From Actinomycetes bacterium (GTDB taxonomy: Bacteria; Actinomycetota; Actinomycetes; Actinomycetales; Micrococcaceae): DNA of 64,000 nt. Location of the stretch: positions 1-64,000 of the forward strand of contig JAFAAV010000060.1 in the NCBI GenBank assembly GCA_023426375.1, read 5' to 3'. Each line of letters begins with the position of its first letter. Position 1 is the stretch's first letter. The translations under genes and the position numbers were made by a program. Below are positions 1 through 8,402 of this stretch, piece after piece. The notes under the pieces were generated by a model. The model saw only the letters and a list, made by a program, of their open reading frames with translations. It was not told where the DNA came from and searched no databases.

Positions 1-323
1 TGGTCGAGGAAGCCCGCGTACGCGCTGCCCTGCACTGGACGGGAACCGTGCCCAACGGTGCGCGGCCTCGTGTGGTTCGTTCACTCAACGTGGACTTCTT
101 TCGCCCCATCAATTACGGGCCTGAGCTGTGGGCGCACGTGTGGATTTCGCGAATCGGGTCCACGTCCTACACCGTGCACCACGAACTGCACCAGGAGGGC
201 AAACCCTGTGTGATTGCGGAAACCGCGATCGTCCAGCTCAACCCGGACACTCAGAAGCCCGAGCCCTTGGACGGCGACATGCGTCGGGCTTTGGGGGCCG
301 CACTGATCACTGAACAACCCTGA
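1..323 (+). CDS. Acyl-CoA thioesterase-like hotdog protein, 5' end cut by window edge
   Basis: The frame is open from base 3 to a TGA at 321-323, so the gene starts before the window. The visible 106 residues include EEARVRAALHW, then DFFRPINYGPELWAHVWI and SYTVHHEL, a pattern typical of 4HBT hotdog-fold thioesterases (YbgC/4-hydroxybenzoyl-CoA type), which hydrolyse acyl-CoA thioesters. The GTG at 48 is internal and not the true start. It lies 61 bp before an acyl-CoA dehydrogenase on the same strand, so a shared role in acyl-CoA metabolism is plausible. The substrate cannot be inferred. Confidence 0.75.
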   Translation, partial: VEEARVRAALHWTGTVPNGARPRVVRSLNVDFFRPINYGPELWAHVWISRIGSTSYTVHHELHQEGKPCVIAETAIVQLNPDTQKPEPLDGDMRRALGAALITEQP

Positions 324-330
324 CGTTCCA

Positions 331-348
331 GACCGCGACGTAGCGGTC
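331..348 (+). other. Short inverted repeat between thioesterase and dehydrogenase genes
   Basis: GACCGC (331-336) and GCGGTC (343-348) form a 6-bp stem with a 6-nt loop, 8 bp after the thioesterase stop. There is no T-tract, so it could be a weak terminator or a chance hairpin. Confidence 0.3.
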
Positions 349-384
349 GCTCCCACCAAATCTTTTGCTACCGAAAGGCCCGCC

Positions 385-1587
385 ATGACTGCCATCATCG
401 ATCACCCGGACTTCCTACTTCTGGACCAGGACCTCTCCCCCGAGGACATTGCCCTGCGCGACAAGGTGCGGGCCTTCGGCCAGAAAGAAGTTCTCCCGGG
501 CATCAACGAGTACTGGGAGAGTGGCGAGCACCCCGACCCGGTCTTCGCCAAGCTGCCCGAGTTGGGCATCATCGGGACGTTCATCCAGGGTTATGGTTGC
601 CCCGGATTCACGCGTCAGCAGGCAGGTCTGGTGGCTCGCGAGATGGGCCGGATCGATGGCTCCGTCAACACATTCCTGGGCGTCCATTCCAACCTCTGCA
701 TGGGCAGCATCTACATGCTGGGCAACGAGGAACAGCGCAACCGCTGGCTGCCCTCCATGGTGACGCTGGACAAGACCGGCGCCTTCGCGCTCACAGAGCC
801 CACCCACGGCTCCGACTCCGTCTCCTTGGAAACATCTGCCCGCAAAGAAGGCAACCAGTGGGTCATCAACGGCCACAAGCGCTGGATCGGTAACGGCCAC
901 GCGGCCGACGTCATCGTCCTCTACGCCCGTGACGAGGCCGATGGCCAGGTCAAGGCCTTCGTGGTCGAGAAGCAGGACAACGGCGAGTACCCGGAGGGTT
1001 ACCGCCCCGAGGTGATCAAGGGCAAGATCGCCAAGCGCGCCATCAACCAGGCGGACATCGTGATCGAGAACCTCAAGGTTCCGGACGAAAACCGTTTGCC
1101 CGAGTGCGAGAGCTTCAAGGGTGTGAACCGCGTTCTCAAAGCCACCCGAGGCGGTGCTTCCTGGGAGGCCGTGGGGCATGGCATGGCGGCCTTCGAAATC
1201 GCCGCCCGCTACGCCCTGGAACGCGAGCAATTCGGCGCGCCCATCGCCAACTACCAGTTGGTGCAGGAAAAGCTGGCCACCATGCTCTCGGACCTCACCT
1301 CGATGCAGCTCATGTGCACCCGCATGGCCCACCTCGCCGAGACAGACCAGCTCACGGACGCCATGGCATCCCTGGTCAAGATGACCACCTCACGCAAAGC
1401 CCTGGAGATGTGCCGCACAGCCCGCGACATGCTGGCAGGTAACGGTCTCCTGCTCGAGAACCACATCGGTCGCCACCTCACGGACATGGAGGTCGTCTCC
1501 ACCTACGAGGGCACGGATTCGATGCAGGCACTGATCGTGGGACGCGAAATCACCGGCATCTCCGCGTTCACTCGCAAGCGCAAATAA
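385..1587 (+). CDS. Acyl-CoA dehydrogenase family protein
   Basis: This 400-residue protein has the usual length and order of a soluble FAD acyl-CoA dehydrogenase: helical N-terminus, central FAD-contacting segment FALTEPTHGSDS, and a C-terminal helical domain with RYALEREQFG. The catalytic base is probably Glu375 in TYEGTDSMQ, the position used by glutaryl-CoA/isobutyryl-CoA-type members. The sequence looks closest to the GcdH-like branch, but the substrate arginine of true glutaryl-CoA dehydrogenase is not seen in the DGSVNTFLGVHS segment, so I do not call it GcdH. AAAGG lies 7 nt before the ATG. A perfect hairpin terminator follows at 1606. It probably feeds electrons to ETF. Confidence 0.9.
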   Translation: MTAIIDHPDFLLLDQDLSPEDIALRDKVRAFGQKEVLPGINEYWESGEHPDPVFAKLPELGIIGTFIQGYGCPGFTRQQAGLVAREMGRIDGSVNTFLGVHSNLCMGSIYMLGNEEQRNRWLPSMVTLDKTGAFALTEPTHGSDSVSLETSARKEGNQWVINGHKRWIGNGHAADVIVLYARDEADGQVKAFVVEKQDNGEYPEGYRPEVIKGKIAKRAINQADIVIENLKVPDENRLPECESFKGVNRVLKATRGGASWEAVGHGMAAFEIAARYALEREQFGAPIANYQLVQEKLATMLSDLTSMQLMCTRMAHLAETDQLTDAMASLVKMTTSRKALEMCRTARDMLAGNGLLLENHIGRHLTDMEVVSTYEGTDSMQALIVGREITGISAFTRKRK

Positions 1588-1605
1588 TCGACGAGCAAAG
1601 CGTAA

Positions 1606-1636
1606 GAGCCCCGGCACTCACCATGTGCCGGGGCTC
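1606..1636 (+). terminator. Perfect 12-bp hairpin, terminator of the acyl-CoA dehydrogenase
   Basis: GAGCCCCGGCAC (1606-1617) pairs perfectly with 1625-1636 around a 7-nt loop, 18 nt after the dehydrogenase stop. A T/C-rich run follows (TTCTCTT). An almost identical hairpin, including most of the loop, recurs at 6191-6221. Confidence 0.75.
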
Positions 1637-1666
1637 CGGTTCTCTTCCCCGCCCCATCGGGAGAAG

Positions 1667-3997
1667 ATGTTGGACATGAGCAACCAACCAGCCGGTCAGA
1701 ATTCTTTGACGAGTAATGCCGCCGTGACCACGTTCGTGGGTCGCCGCAAGGAATTGACCGAGGCTCGAGCTGCGCTCTCGCGTTCCCGGCTCACCACACT
1801 TACAGGGCCGGGTGGTGTGGGGAAAACACGTTTGGGAATCGAAGTCTCTCAACGATCCCAACGACACTTCAAAGACGGCACCTGGATTGTAGATCTCGGA
1901 TCCTTGAACCGCGGTGCGCCCATCAGTCCTGCCGTCGCTTCTGCGCTTGCCATCCCGGATCAGTCCAACCGTACGGCGCTGGAACGCGTGGTGAGCTATC
2001 TGCGCGATAAGGAATTGTTGCTGTTCCTGGATAACTGCGAGCACGTCCTCCCTGGGACGGTGGACCTGGTCGACCGGGTGCTGGCCACCGCTCCCGGTGT
2101 GAGGATTCTGACTACGAGCCGGGAGCCTCTCACCATGGCTGGTGAGCTGGTCTACCCGGTCCCGCCTCTGGCTATGCCGTCCATGGACGATGAGCACTCG
2201 GACCAGAACCTTGAACGCTTCGAGTCCGTGGCTTTCCTGGTGGACCGTGCTCGCAATGTGGTTGCCGATTTCGCCATCACCCCCGAAAACCGGCGATCAG
2301 TGATCGAACTGTGCACGCGTTTGGACGGTATGCCCCTGGCCATTGAGTTCGCGGCCGCACGCCTGCAGAGCATGTCCGTGTCCCAGCTGCTCGATCGGTT
2401 GGATCAGCGATTCCGGTTGCTGTCCCGGGGCTCTCGAACCGCCCAGCCCCGCCACCGGACACTCCAAGCACTGATCGACTGGAGTTATGAACTGTGTTCA
2501 CCGGAGGAACAAGTTCTGTGGCAGCGGCTGACCGTGTTCCCCGGCAGTTTCGACCTGGACGCGGCCGAGGAGATCTGCGGTTTCGGCGATCTCAGCCCCG
2601 ACCTCGTATTGGATCTGCTGGACCAGCTCGTATCGAAGTCCATCTTGCTCGCGGAACGCGCCGGGGAAACCGTGCGGTACCGCCAGCTGATGACGGTACG
2701 AGAGTACGGTGCCGAACGGTTGGGACAGGACGCAGTCAGCGAGCTGCAGCGCCGCCACCGCGACTGCTACTTGCGCCGCGCCGAGACCATGGTCGATCAG
2801 TGGTGCAGCCCCCGACAAGGCGAATTCATCCTCCGAGCCCGGAACGAACGCCACAATTCGATGGCCGCCTTGGGATGGTCTGTGAGCACGCCGGGCGAAT
2901 TGACCGCTGCCACGCGTCTCGCCGTCGCGCTGCGCCACCACTGGGTCTCAGATGGTTACCTCAGCGAAGGCCGGCACTGGCTCGATCGCGTCCTGACCGG
3001 ATACGACGACGCCGCGGCCTCACCCGAGCGCGGCTCAGCCCTGTGGGTCGCCAGTTGGGTCAGCCTTCTGCAAGGGGATCATGAGGCGGGAGCCGAGTAC
3101 CTTGCCGAGTGCCACCGAGTAGCAACTACTTTGCACGATGACGGGTTGCTGGCCCACACTCGGCACTGGTCCGGGCTGCACAGCCTGTTCACCGGCGACC
3201 TGGCAACGGCGATCAAACAGTATGAGCGGGCCGTGACGGCCCATGATCGTGTGGGTGACACGGGTGCAAGCCTCACGGCGCAGTTCCAGCTCGGGATGGC
3301 GCAGGTCTTCCACGGCGACCCCCGGATCGCTCTGGCCACGTGCGACCGGGCCATCGAAACGGCGAGTCAACACGATGAGCTGTGGAACCGCGCTTATGCA
3401 TTGTGGATCAGCGGGATCTGTCATTGGATGCTGGGCGATCACGTGGCCGCTCATGCGGCAGCAACCGAAGCACTCGCGATCCAGAAGCACTTCCAAGACG
3501 CGATCTGTACCGCCCTGACCATCGAACTGCTCTCGTGGGTGGCCGCATCCACTCGAAATTTCCCGCGCGCTCTCGAACTTTCCGGTGCGGCAGCCAATGT
3601 GTGGCGCGGATTGGGTACCACGATCGGCGCCTTCGGGCCCCACATCGAGCAGATCTCCCAGGCATCGGCCCGTCGAGTGCAGCAAGGACTGGATCCGGCC
3701 CACCGGGACTCCAAACCTTTCAACCAGCGGCCGCTCTCCAAGGAGGAAGCGATCGAGGTCGCTCTGACGGAGCCGAAGGTCTCCACCACCCCAGAAGTCG
3801 ACATCGACCCCCTGACGCGCAAGGAATGGGAGGTCGCGGAACTTGTCGCGCGAGGGATGACCAACCGGCAGATAGCGCAGGATTTGGTGGTCTCTCCCCG
3901 CACCGTGGACGGACACGTGGGAAAAATTCTCACCAAGCTGGGGTTCTCATCGCGCATGCACATCGCCTCGTGGGTCGAGAGCAAGAAATCGGAGTAG
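1667..3997 (+). CDS. Large ATP-binding LuxR-family transcriptional regulator
   Basis: The 776-residue protein combines an NB-ARC/AAA-like NTPase (Walker A GPGGVGKT near residue 48, Walker B-like LLFLDNCEHV), a long helical, TPR-like middle, and a C-terminal LuxR/GerE helix-turn-helix from about residue 715 (LTRKEWEVAELVARGMTNR). Such STAND-type regulators usually bind a ligand or partner, oligomerise with ATP and activate transcription. The ATG at 1667 follows GGGAGAAG closely; ATG 1676 is an alternative. The frame stays open back to 1625, but that part overlaps the preceding terminator. Likely targets are the flanking acyl-CoA dehydrogenase or aromatic hydroxylase genes, by position only. 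Confidence 0.85.
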   Translation: MLDMSNQPAGQNSLTSNAAVTTFVGRRKELTEARAALSRSRLTTLTGPGGVGKTRLGIEVSQRSQRHFKDGTWIVDLGSLNRGAPISPAVASALAIPDQSNRTALERVVSYLRDKELLLFLDNCEHVLPGTVDLVDRVLATAPGVRILTTSREPLTMAGELVYPVPPLAMPSMDDEHSDQNLERFESVAFLVDRARNVVADFAITPENRRSVIELCTRLDGMPLAIEFAAARLQSMSVSQLLDRLDQRFRLLSRGSRTAQPRHRTLQALIDWSYELCSPEEQVLWQRLTVFPGSFDLDAAEEICGFGDLSPDLVLDLLDQLVSKSILLAERAGETVRYRQLMTVREYGAERLGQDAVSELQRRHRDCYLRRAETMVDQWCSPRQGEFILRARNERHNSMAALGWSVSTPGELTAATRLAVALRHHWVSDGYLSEGRHWLDRVLTGYDDAAASPERGSALWVASWVSLLQGDHEAGAEYLAECHRVATTLHDDGLLAHTRHWSGLHSLFTGDLATAIKQYERAVTAHDRVGDTGASLTAQFQLGMAQVFHGDPRIALATCDRAIETASQHDELWNRAYALWISGICHWMLGDHVAAHAAATEALAIQKHFQDAICTALTIELLSWVAASTRNFPRALELSGAAANVWRGLGTTIGAFGPHIEQISQASARRVQQGLDPAHRDSKPFNQRPLSKEEAIEVALTEPKVSTTPEVDIDPLTRKEWEVAELVARGMTNRQIAQDLVVSPRTVDGHVGKILTKLGFSSRMHIASWVESKKSE

Positions 3998-4015
3998 GTC
4001 TCCTAAGAGCACAAC

Positions 4016-4061
4016 ACGGGCTGTGGCCCCTGGACCATCCGGTCCGGGGGCCATAGCCCGT
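4016..4061. terminator. Long hairpin between convergent regulator and monooxygenase genes
   Basis: ACGGGCTGTGGCCCC (4016-4030) pairs with 4047-4061 with one G-U, and an inner GGACC/GGTCC pairs as well. It lies between two convergent stop codons and so can serve both strands. Confidence 0.75.
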
Positions 4062-4101
4062 TCAAATCAGCGATCAGAAACTCCGCGACGACACGACGAT
4101 G

Positions 4102-5982
4102 TCATCCAGCGACCGGTGCTTTAGCTTGCACCGCCGGCACCACGCCCGCGAGGAATCCCTCGATCTCGGCCGTGTCGTCCAATGGGAAGACACCGGCCAC
4201 GTACTGATCCGGGCGGACCACCACTACGGCACCGTCCTTATTGATGCCGCGTTCCTCGAAGATGTCGTGATCCTCCAGGGTGCCGAAGACCTTTTCCATG
4301 TCGGTCAGCTGGAACTTGCCGGTCTTGGGCTTGAACGCCTCGGGCACGTCAGAGACGTCGAATCCGGTGTGCAGCTGACGGTGGATCAACTTGGTGTCGA
4401 ATAGCTCCGGCGACAGTGCGCCTTCGGCCCAGCGCGCCCAGTCCTGCAGGGGCTGGGAGGCGCCCGGAGCGACGTCGTCCGCAAAGACGTAGACGCGCCA
4501 GCGGCCGTCCGCGAAGTGATCGTGGCCGATCTGCATGGGCACCAGGTCGCACACCCGGCCCGTCATGGCGGATTTGAAACGCCGTCCCAGCGGGTAGCCC
4601 TTCGCGAGCTCTTGGTGGCGATCATCCGTGGTGATCATGGACGGCTCGTATTCGGTGAGGTAACCAGCGTTGAACTCGGCATTCTGGATGTAGAACTCCT
4701 CCAGTTCACGCGGGTTCTCGAATTGATCGCTGGGCTGGGCCATGAGAGTGGACCAGGCCTTGTCGAATTCGATCAGGCGGTGCGCAATTTCCTTCCGCTC
4801 CTCCGCGTATGTGCGCAGCAGCGACGCGGGGCTGTTACCGGACAACACATGCCCCAGCTTCCAGCCCAGGTTGAACCCGTCCTGCATGGACACGTTCATC
4901 CCTTGACCGGCTTTGGCGGAGTGGGTGTGGCAGGCGTCGCCCGTGATGAACACGCGGGGATCCTCGCTGGAAGTCTTCTCCGACGCGCGGTCATCGAAGT
5001 GGTCGGAGACGCGATGACCCACCTCGTAGATCGAATGCCACACCACGTCCTTCACATCCAGCTTGTACGGGCTCATGATCTGTTGTGCTGTGGCGATGAC
5101 GTCCTCGAGCGGGGTCTCACGCACCGAACGATCACCATCAGCCACCTCACCCAGATCCACGTAGAGCCGGAACAGGAAACCGCCCTCGCGCGGGATCAGC
5201 AGGATCGTGCGACCGGTCGACGACTTGATGGTGCACTTCTTGCGCACATCCGGGAAATTGGTGTCCGCGTAGACGTCCATGACGCCCCACGCGTGGTTGG
5301 CCTGCTTACCGTGCAAGCGGTAACCGAGCGACTTGCGTACGTTACTGCGGGCGCCGTCTGCACCCACCACGTACTTGGTACGCACCTGGATCTCCTGGCC
5401 CTCATCCGGACCGGCGGAACGACGCAGAGTGACCGTTATGGGGTACTCGTGGCCCTCCGAATCGGGGGCCACCTCCATGTCTACGAACTCATAGCCGTAG
5501 TCCGGCTCCATGCGGGTGGGGGCGTTCTTCATGAACCGGTTGAAGTGGTCGATGATGCGCACCTGGGTGATCAGCATCATGGGCCACTCACTGAATTCCG
5601 GAGGAAGTTCACGGGTGCTCATCTCACGGATGATGCGCTGGGGATCCTGGGGATCCGGCTTCCAGAACGCCATGTCGGTGATCGTGTGGGCTTCCTCGTA
5701 AATCTCATGAGCGAAGCCGAACGCCTGGAACGTTTCCATGGTCCGAGAGTGCACGCCGTCGGCGTTTGCCAGCGGGAGTCGATGGCCACGGCGCTCGATC
5801 AACCGGGTATTGACGTTCGGAAAGCGAGACAACTGCGCCGCCGCGATGGAGCCAGCGGGACCACAGCCCACGATGAGAACATCCATCGTCTCGGGCAGCT
5901 CTTCGGGACGATCCACCCCGTAGCCCTGAGCGGGCATGGTCATCGGATCGCCGGTCTGGTAACCATCAACGTGAAACTGCAT
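4102..5982 (-). CDS. FAD-dependent aromatic monooxygenase (phenol/3-hydroxybenzoate hydroxylase type)
   Basis: The 626-residue protein is a class A flavoprotein hydroxylase. Dinucleotide-binding IVGCGPAGSIAAAQL is near residue 37, the DG motif is in VVGADGARSNVRKSLG, and the GD motif is in TGDACHTHSAKAGQGMN near residue 350. The length and the C-terminal thioredoxin-like region match phenol 2-monooxygenase and 3-hydroxybenzoate 4-monooxygenase, which use NADPH and O2 to ortho-hydroxylate a phenolic ring. The exact substrate is not determinable. AAGGAG precedes the ATG. A promoter and a CRP-type palindrome lie upstream. No ring-cleavage genes are in the window, so it may act as a stand-alone funnel enzyme. 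Confidence 0.88.
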   Translation of the reverse strand: MQFHVDGYQTGDPMTMPAQGYGVDRPEELPETMDVLIVGCGPAGSIAAAQLSRFPNVNTRLIERRGHRLPLANADGVHSRTMETFQAFGFAHEIYEEAHTITDMAFWKPDPQDPQRIIREMSTRELPPEFSEWPMMLITQVRIIDHFNRFMKNAPTRMEPDYGYEFVDMEVAPDSEGHEYPITVTLRRSAGPDEGQEIQVRTKYVVGADGARSNVRKSLGYRLHGKQANHAWGVMDVYADTNFPDVRKKCTIKSSTGRTILLIPREGGFLFRLYVDLGEVADGDRSVRETPLEDVIATAQQIMSPYKLDVKDVVWHSIYEVGHRVSDHFDDRASEKTSSEDPRVFITGDACHTHSAKAGQGMNVSMQDGFNLGWKLGHVLSGNSPASLLRTYAEERKEIAHRLIEFDKAWSTLMAQPSDQFENPRELEEFYIQNAEFNAGYLTEYEPSMITTDDRHQELAKGYPLGRRFKSAMTGRVCDLVPMQIGHDHFADGRWRVYVFADDVAPGASQPLQDWARWAEGALSPELFDTKLIHRQLHTGFDVSDVPEAFKPKTGKFQLTDMEKVFGTLEDHDIFEERGINKDGAVVVVRPDQYVAGVFPLDDTAEIEGFLAGVVPAVQAKAPVAG

Positions 5983-6031
5983 GAGATCTCCTTGGTGTGC
6001 GGAAGGGACAACTCCCTATGTCGTGGATCAC

Positions 6032-6061
6032 ACGCTAGGAAGGCCCCTCTCGGCGGCACAA
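6032..6061 (-). promoter_or_regulatory. Putative promoter of the aromatic monooxygenase
   Basis: Read on the minus strand, TTGTGC (6061-6056), an 18-nt spacer and TAGCGT (6037-6032) form a reasonable sigma-70-type promoter about 50 bp before the monooxygenase start. Confidence 0.5.
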
Positions 6062-6098
6062 GCAAAAAGGCGGTACAGCGCGGATAACCCAACAGAAA

Positions 6099-6116
6099 AT
6101 GTGTCGGCTAGCACAT
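6099..6116. promoter_or_regulatory. CRP/GlxR-type palindrome upstream of the monooxygenase
   Basis: ATGTG-N8-CACAT, with TGTG and CACA spaced as in the CRP/GlxR consensus (TGTGA-N6-TCACA), lies about 40 bp upstream of the putative -35. A CRP-family regulator is encoded at 61985-62662, so cAMP-linked carbon control is possible. This rests on motif match only. Confidence 0.45.
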
Positions 6117-6190
6117 AAACCCCCGTGGCGAAAGGGTGAGACTACGCGTATTCCTCATTGGGAGCGAGTTCGTATCGATTGATGGACCCA

Positions 6191-6221
6191 GAGCCCCGGC
6201 ACTCACCACATGCCGGGGCTC
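6191..6221 (+). repeat. Second copy of the GAGCCCCGGCA hairpin
   Basis: GAGCCCCGGCA (6191-6201) pairs perfectly with 6211-6221. Only two bases in the loop region differ from 1606-1636. It sits between divergent genes, where no upstream transcript needs terminating. It may be an attenuator in the PAP2 leader or a dispersed hairpin element. Confidence 0.6.
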
Positions 6222-6249
6222 ACCCCTCTCAGCCCCACCAAAGCCTGCC

Positions 6250-7515
6250 GTGGCAAAATATTCCGATGGCCGCGTCACCCGGATCCGGCTGCGATCAACG
6301 ATTCCCCCGATAGGCTGCCCGTTGTCTTTCCCTCCCGCGCCCGCGCGCCCCGTGCCCGCACGCTCTGTGATCCGCCCGTTGCTCACGGTCGCCTTCCTTT
6401 TCACGTGCGTTGGCATCGCGACCTACATCAGTCTCATGACCATGACGGGTCAGTCCTTGGACGACGAGGCACTCGCGCAAGCCAAGGCTGATCGCAACAA
6501 CTTTTTCCCGTGGATTTTCCTGGCGGCAGCGCAGCACGTGCCCGAACTGGTGTCGATCGCGGCGGCCGTTCTGGCCCTCGTCTGGACCATCCGCACGCGC
6601 CGTTGGATCCCCGCGGTCGTGGGTCTAGGCATGATCCTCGGCGCGAACTTCACGACCCAGTTCCTCAAGCGGGTACTCCTGGACAAGCCTGACTTCGGCA
6701 TTCAGCACATCGTGCACAATTCATTCCCGTCCGGGCATACAACCGCAACGGCCACAATTCTGGTGACTCTTTTGCTGGTCGCTCCCCCGCACCTTCGCGC
6801 CAAGACGGCCTCGTGGGGCTGGGTGCTCGCCGCCATCACGGGCATGCTCACCGTGCTCAACGGTTGGCACCGTCCGTCCGACGCCGCTGCCGCACTTCTC
6901 ATCGTGGGTGGCTGGGGCGTGCTCGCGGTCCTTGCGATCAGGTTCGCCGACGACGCCCTGGCCCGTCCCGGGGCTCGGCCCACCGACGTCTATCGCCGGG
7001 TCCGACAGAAAATCGACGCTCGCCGCGAGAACCTTCAGCAGCGCGAAGATCGTGGTGACAGTGCGTACATTCCACCCGCCGGGCCTCAACACCAACAGCG
7101 ACACCAGCAGTACCGCCCCTTACAACCGGGCGTCGATCAGTCCGGGTCCCGAGAATTCGGAAACCCGCGTTTCGGCACCCAGGGCCCCACGGCGGCGTCG
7201 TACCCGAATGCGCCGTACCAGAACTCGCCCAACATGCAGGCCCGGCAGCCGTACCCGCCCGCCGGATTCCAGCAGAACCACTACGGCCACCCCGGCTACG
7301 CATACCGGGCAACAGTGCGCCCCCGCAGGGGCACGGTCATTACCTTGCTGGTGTTGGCGATCGGTCTGGCGGTGACCGTGGCGCTCATGCCGTCCGTCGC
7401 GGTGGCCGGCACGTGGGCGGGGCGGGCGACCGTTATTGCGGGATACCTTGGGATTGCGGCTGCGGCTGCTCTGAGCTGGCGGTCTGTGGCTCGCTGGCTG
7501 CGGTCTCTATCTTGA
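6250..7515 (+). CDS. PAP2-family membrane phosphatase
   Basis: The protein has about 421 residues from a GTG at 6250. It carries the PAP2 signature in three parts: KRVLLDKPD near residue 140, PSGHTTA near 160 and GWHRPSDA near 205. These form the vanadium-haloperoxidase-like active site used to dephosphorylate lipid phosphates such as phosphatidate or undecaprenyl pyrophosphate. The core has about six membrane segments. An unusual Pro/Gln-rich linker of about 100 residues and two further C-terminal membrane segments follow. The frame is open from 6136, but that would include the 6191-6221 hairpin; no clear ribosome site marks any start. The last 83 bp overlap the convergent MBL gene. Confidence 0.8.
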   Translation: MAKYSDGRVTRIRLRSTIPPIGCPLSFPPAPARPVPARSVIRPLLTVAFLFTCVGIATYISLMTMTGQSLDDEALAQAKADRNNFFPWIFLAAAQHVPELVSIAAAVLALVWTIRTRRWIPAVVGLGMILGANFTTQFLKRVLLDKPDFGIQHIVHNSFPSGHTTATATILVTLLLVAPPHLRAKTASWGWVLAAITGMLTVLNGWHRPSDAAAALLIVGGWGVLAVLAIRFADDALARPGARPTDVYRRVRQKIDARRENLQQREDRGDSAYIPPAGPQHQQRHQQYRPLQPGVDQSGSREFGNPRFGTQGPTAASYPNAPYQNSPNMQARQPYPPAGFQQNHYGHPGYAYRATVRPRRGTVITLLVLAIGLAVTVALMPSVAVAGTWAGRATVIAGYLGIAAAAALSWRSVARWLRSLS

Positions 7516-8326
7516 CGGTGGCCAGGCGGTCCAGGAAGATCCGGGCCACCCCCGCCTGATACGGGAGTCGGAACATGGACGCGGTCACCGTGCCCGCCGT
7601 TGCGAGGTCGGCCTGCTCCGCGCGCTTGACCGCGAGCGCCATGGTGTCCGCCTGCTGCAGTACGAACGTGCCGGAGACGGGGCTGCCGTGTCCGGGTACG
7701 AACACCTTGTAGCGCTCCAACGTGGCCAGCGAGCGCAAGGTCTCGACCCAGCGCTGCGGGTACGAATCCTCGAAACTGGGATCCGCGCCCTCTTCGACCA
7801 GGTCACCGCAGAAAACGACGTCCTCCACGCCCACGCACAAATCGTTGTCCGTGTGGCCGAGGCCCAGGAAGAACAGGGTCACGGGTTTATCGCCCAGTTC
7901 GATGCGGGTCAAAGACGGCCGACGACCGTTGCCCGGCAAGGTATTGGTGGGGAACACGAGCTGGGTGTCCATGCCCTCGCCGTCACCCATTTCGGGTTCC
8001 TGGATACCCACGAAGCTGCGTTGGTACTCGCCGTGCTCTCGCATGGCTGCGGCGCAGGCCTTGTGCGCCCAGAACTCTTCGACCCCGGCACGCAGGAAAG
8101 CTGCGTTACCCATGTAATGGTCGTAGTGGGCGTGGGTGTTGACCACCGTGAGGGGAAGGTCGGTGATCTCGCGAACAGCGGCCAAAATCTCGCGCCCCTG
8201 GCGCGGACCCGCACCCGTATCGATCACCAGGGCACGCTGAGATCCCACGATGAGCCCGGAGTTCAATCTCCAGTTCTCCGTGCCAATCACGTAAACGCCG
8301 TCGCGCAGCTCGTGGATGCGTGCCAT
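7433..8326 (-). CDS. MBL-fold metallo-hydrolase
   Basis: The 297-residue protein has the metallo-beta-lactamase zinc motif HAHYDH at residues 65-70, a later FLGLGHTDND histidine, GDLVEEG, and VPGHGSPV near residue 210. These are the metal ligands of a two-metal hydrolase of the glyoxalase II/lactonase superfamily. The substrate is not predictable. The C-terminus is a low-complexity Gln/Ser/Pro tail encoded opposite the end of the PAP2 gene; both stops lie inside the neighbour, giving an 83-bp antisense overlap. Confidence 0.85.
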   Translation of the reverse strand: MARIHELRDGVYVIGTENWRLNSGLIVGSQRALVIDTGAGPRQGREILAAVREITDLPLTVVNTHAHYDHYMGNAAFLRAGVEEFWAHKACAAAMREHGEYQRSFVGIQEPEMGDGEGMDTQLVFPTNTLPGNGRRPSLTRIELGDKPVTLFFLGLGHTDNDLCVGVEDVVFCGDLVEEGADPSFEDSYPQRWVETLRSLATLERYKVFVPGHGSPVSGTFVLQQADTMALAVKRAEQADLATAGTVTASMFRLPYQAGVARIFLDRLATVKIETAASEPQTASSEQPQPQSQGIPQ

Positions 8327-8389
8327 GCGGACAGCCTAACCGGCACCGAACCCCTCCACATCCACCCATCGATTGAGGTTACGCAGTGC

Positions 8390-8402
8390 TAGCCTGACCG
8401 GC
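8390..8402 (+). promoter_or_regulatory. -10-like TAGCCT immediately before gluQ
   Basis: TAGCCT (8390-8395) lies 7 nt before the GTG at 8403 and no Shine-Dalgarno is present, a layout typical of leaderless actinobacterial mRNAs. Confidence 0.45.

Noticed and set aside
385..1587. Glutaryl-CoA dehydrogenase
   Set aside because: Overall similarity is to that branch, but the substrate-binding arginine is not seen, so only the family is called.
4516..6087. Long plus-strand frame opposite the aromatic monooxygenase
   Set aside because: It is a mirror of the real minus-strand gene: no family motifs, His/Arg/Gly/Val-rich composition, no ribosome site.
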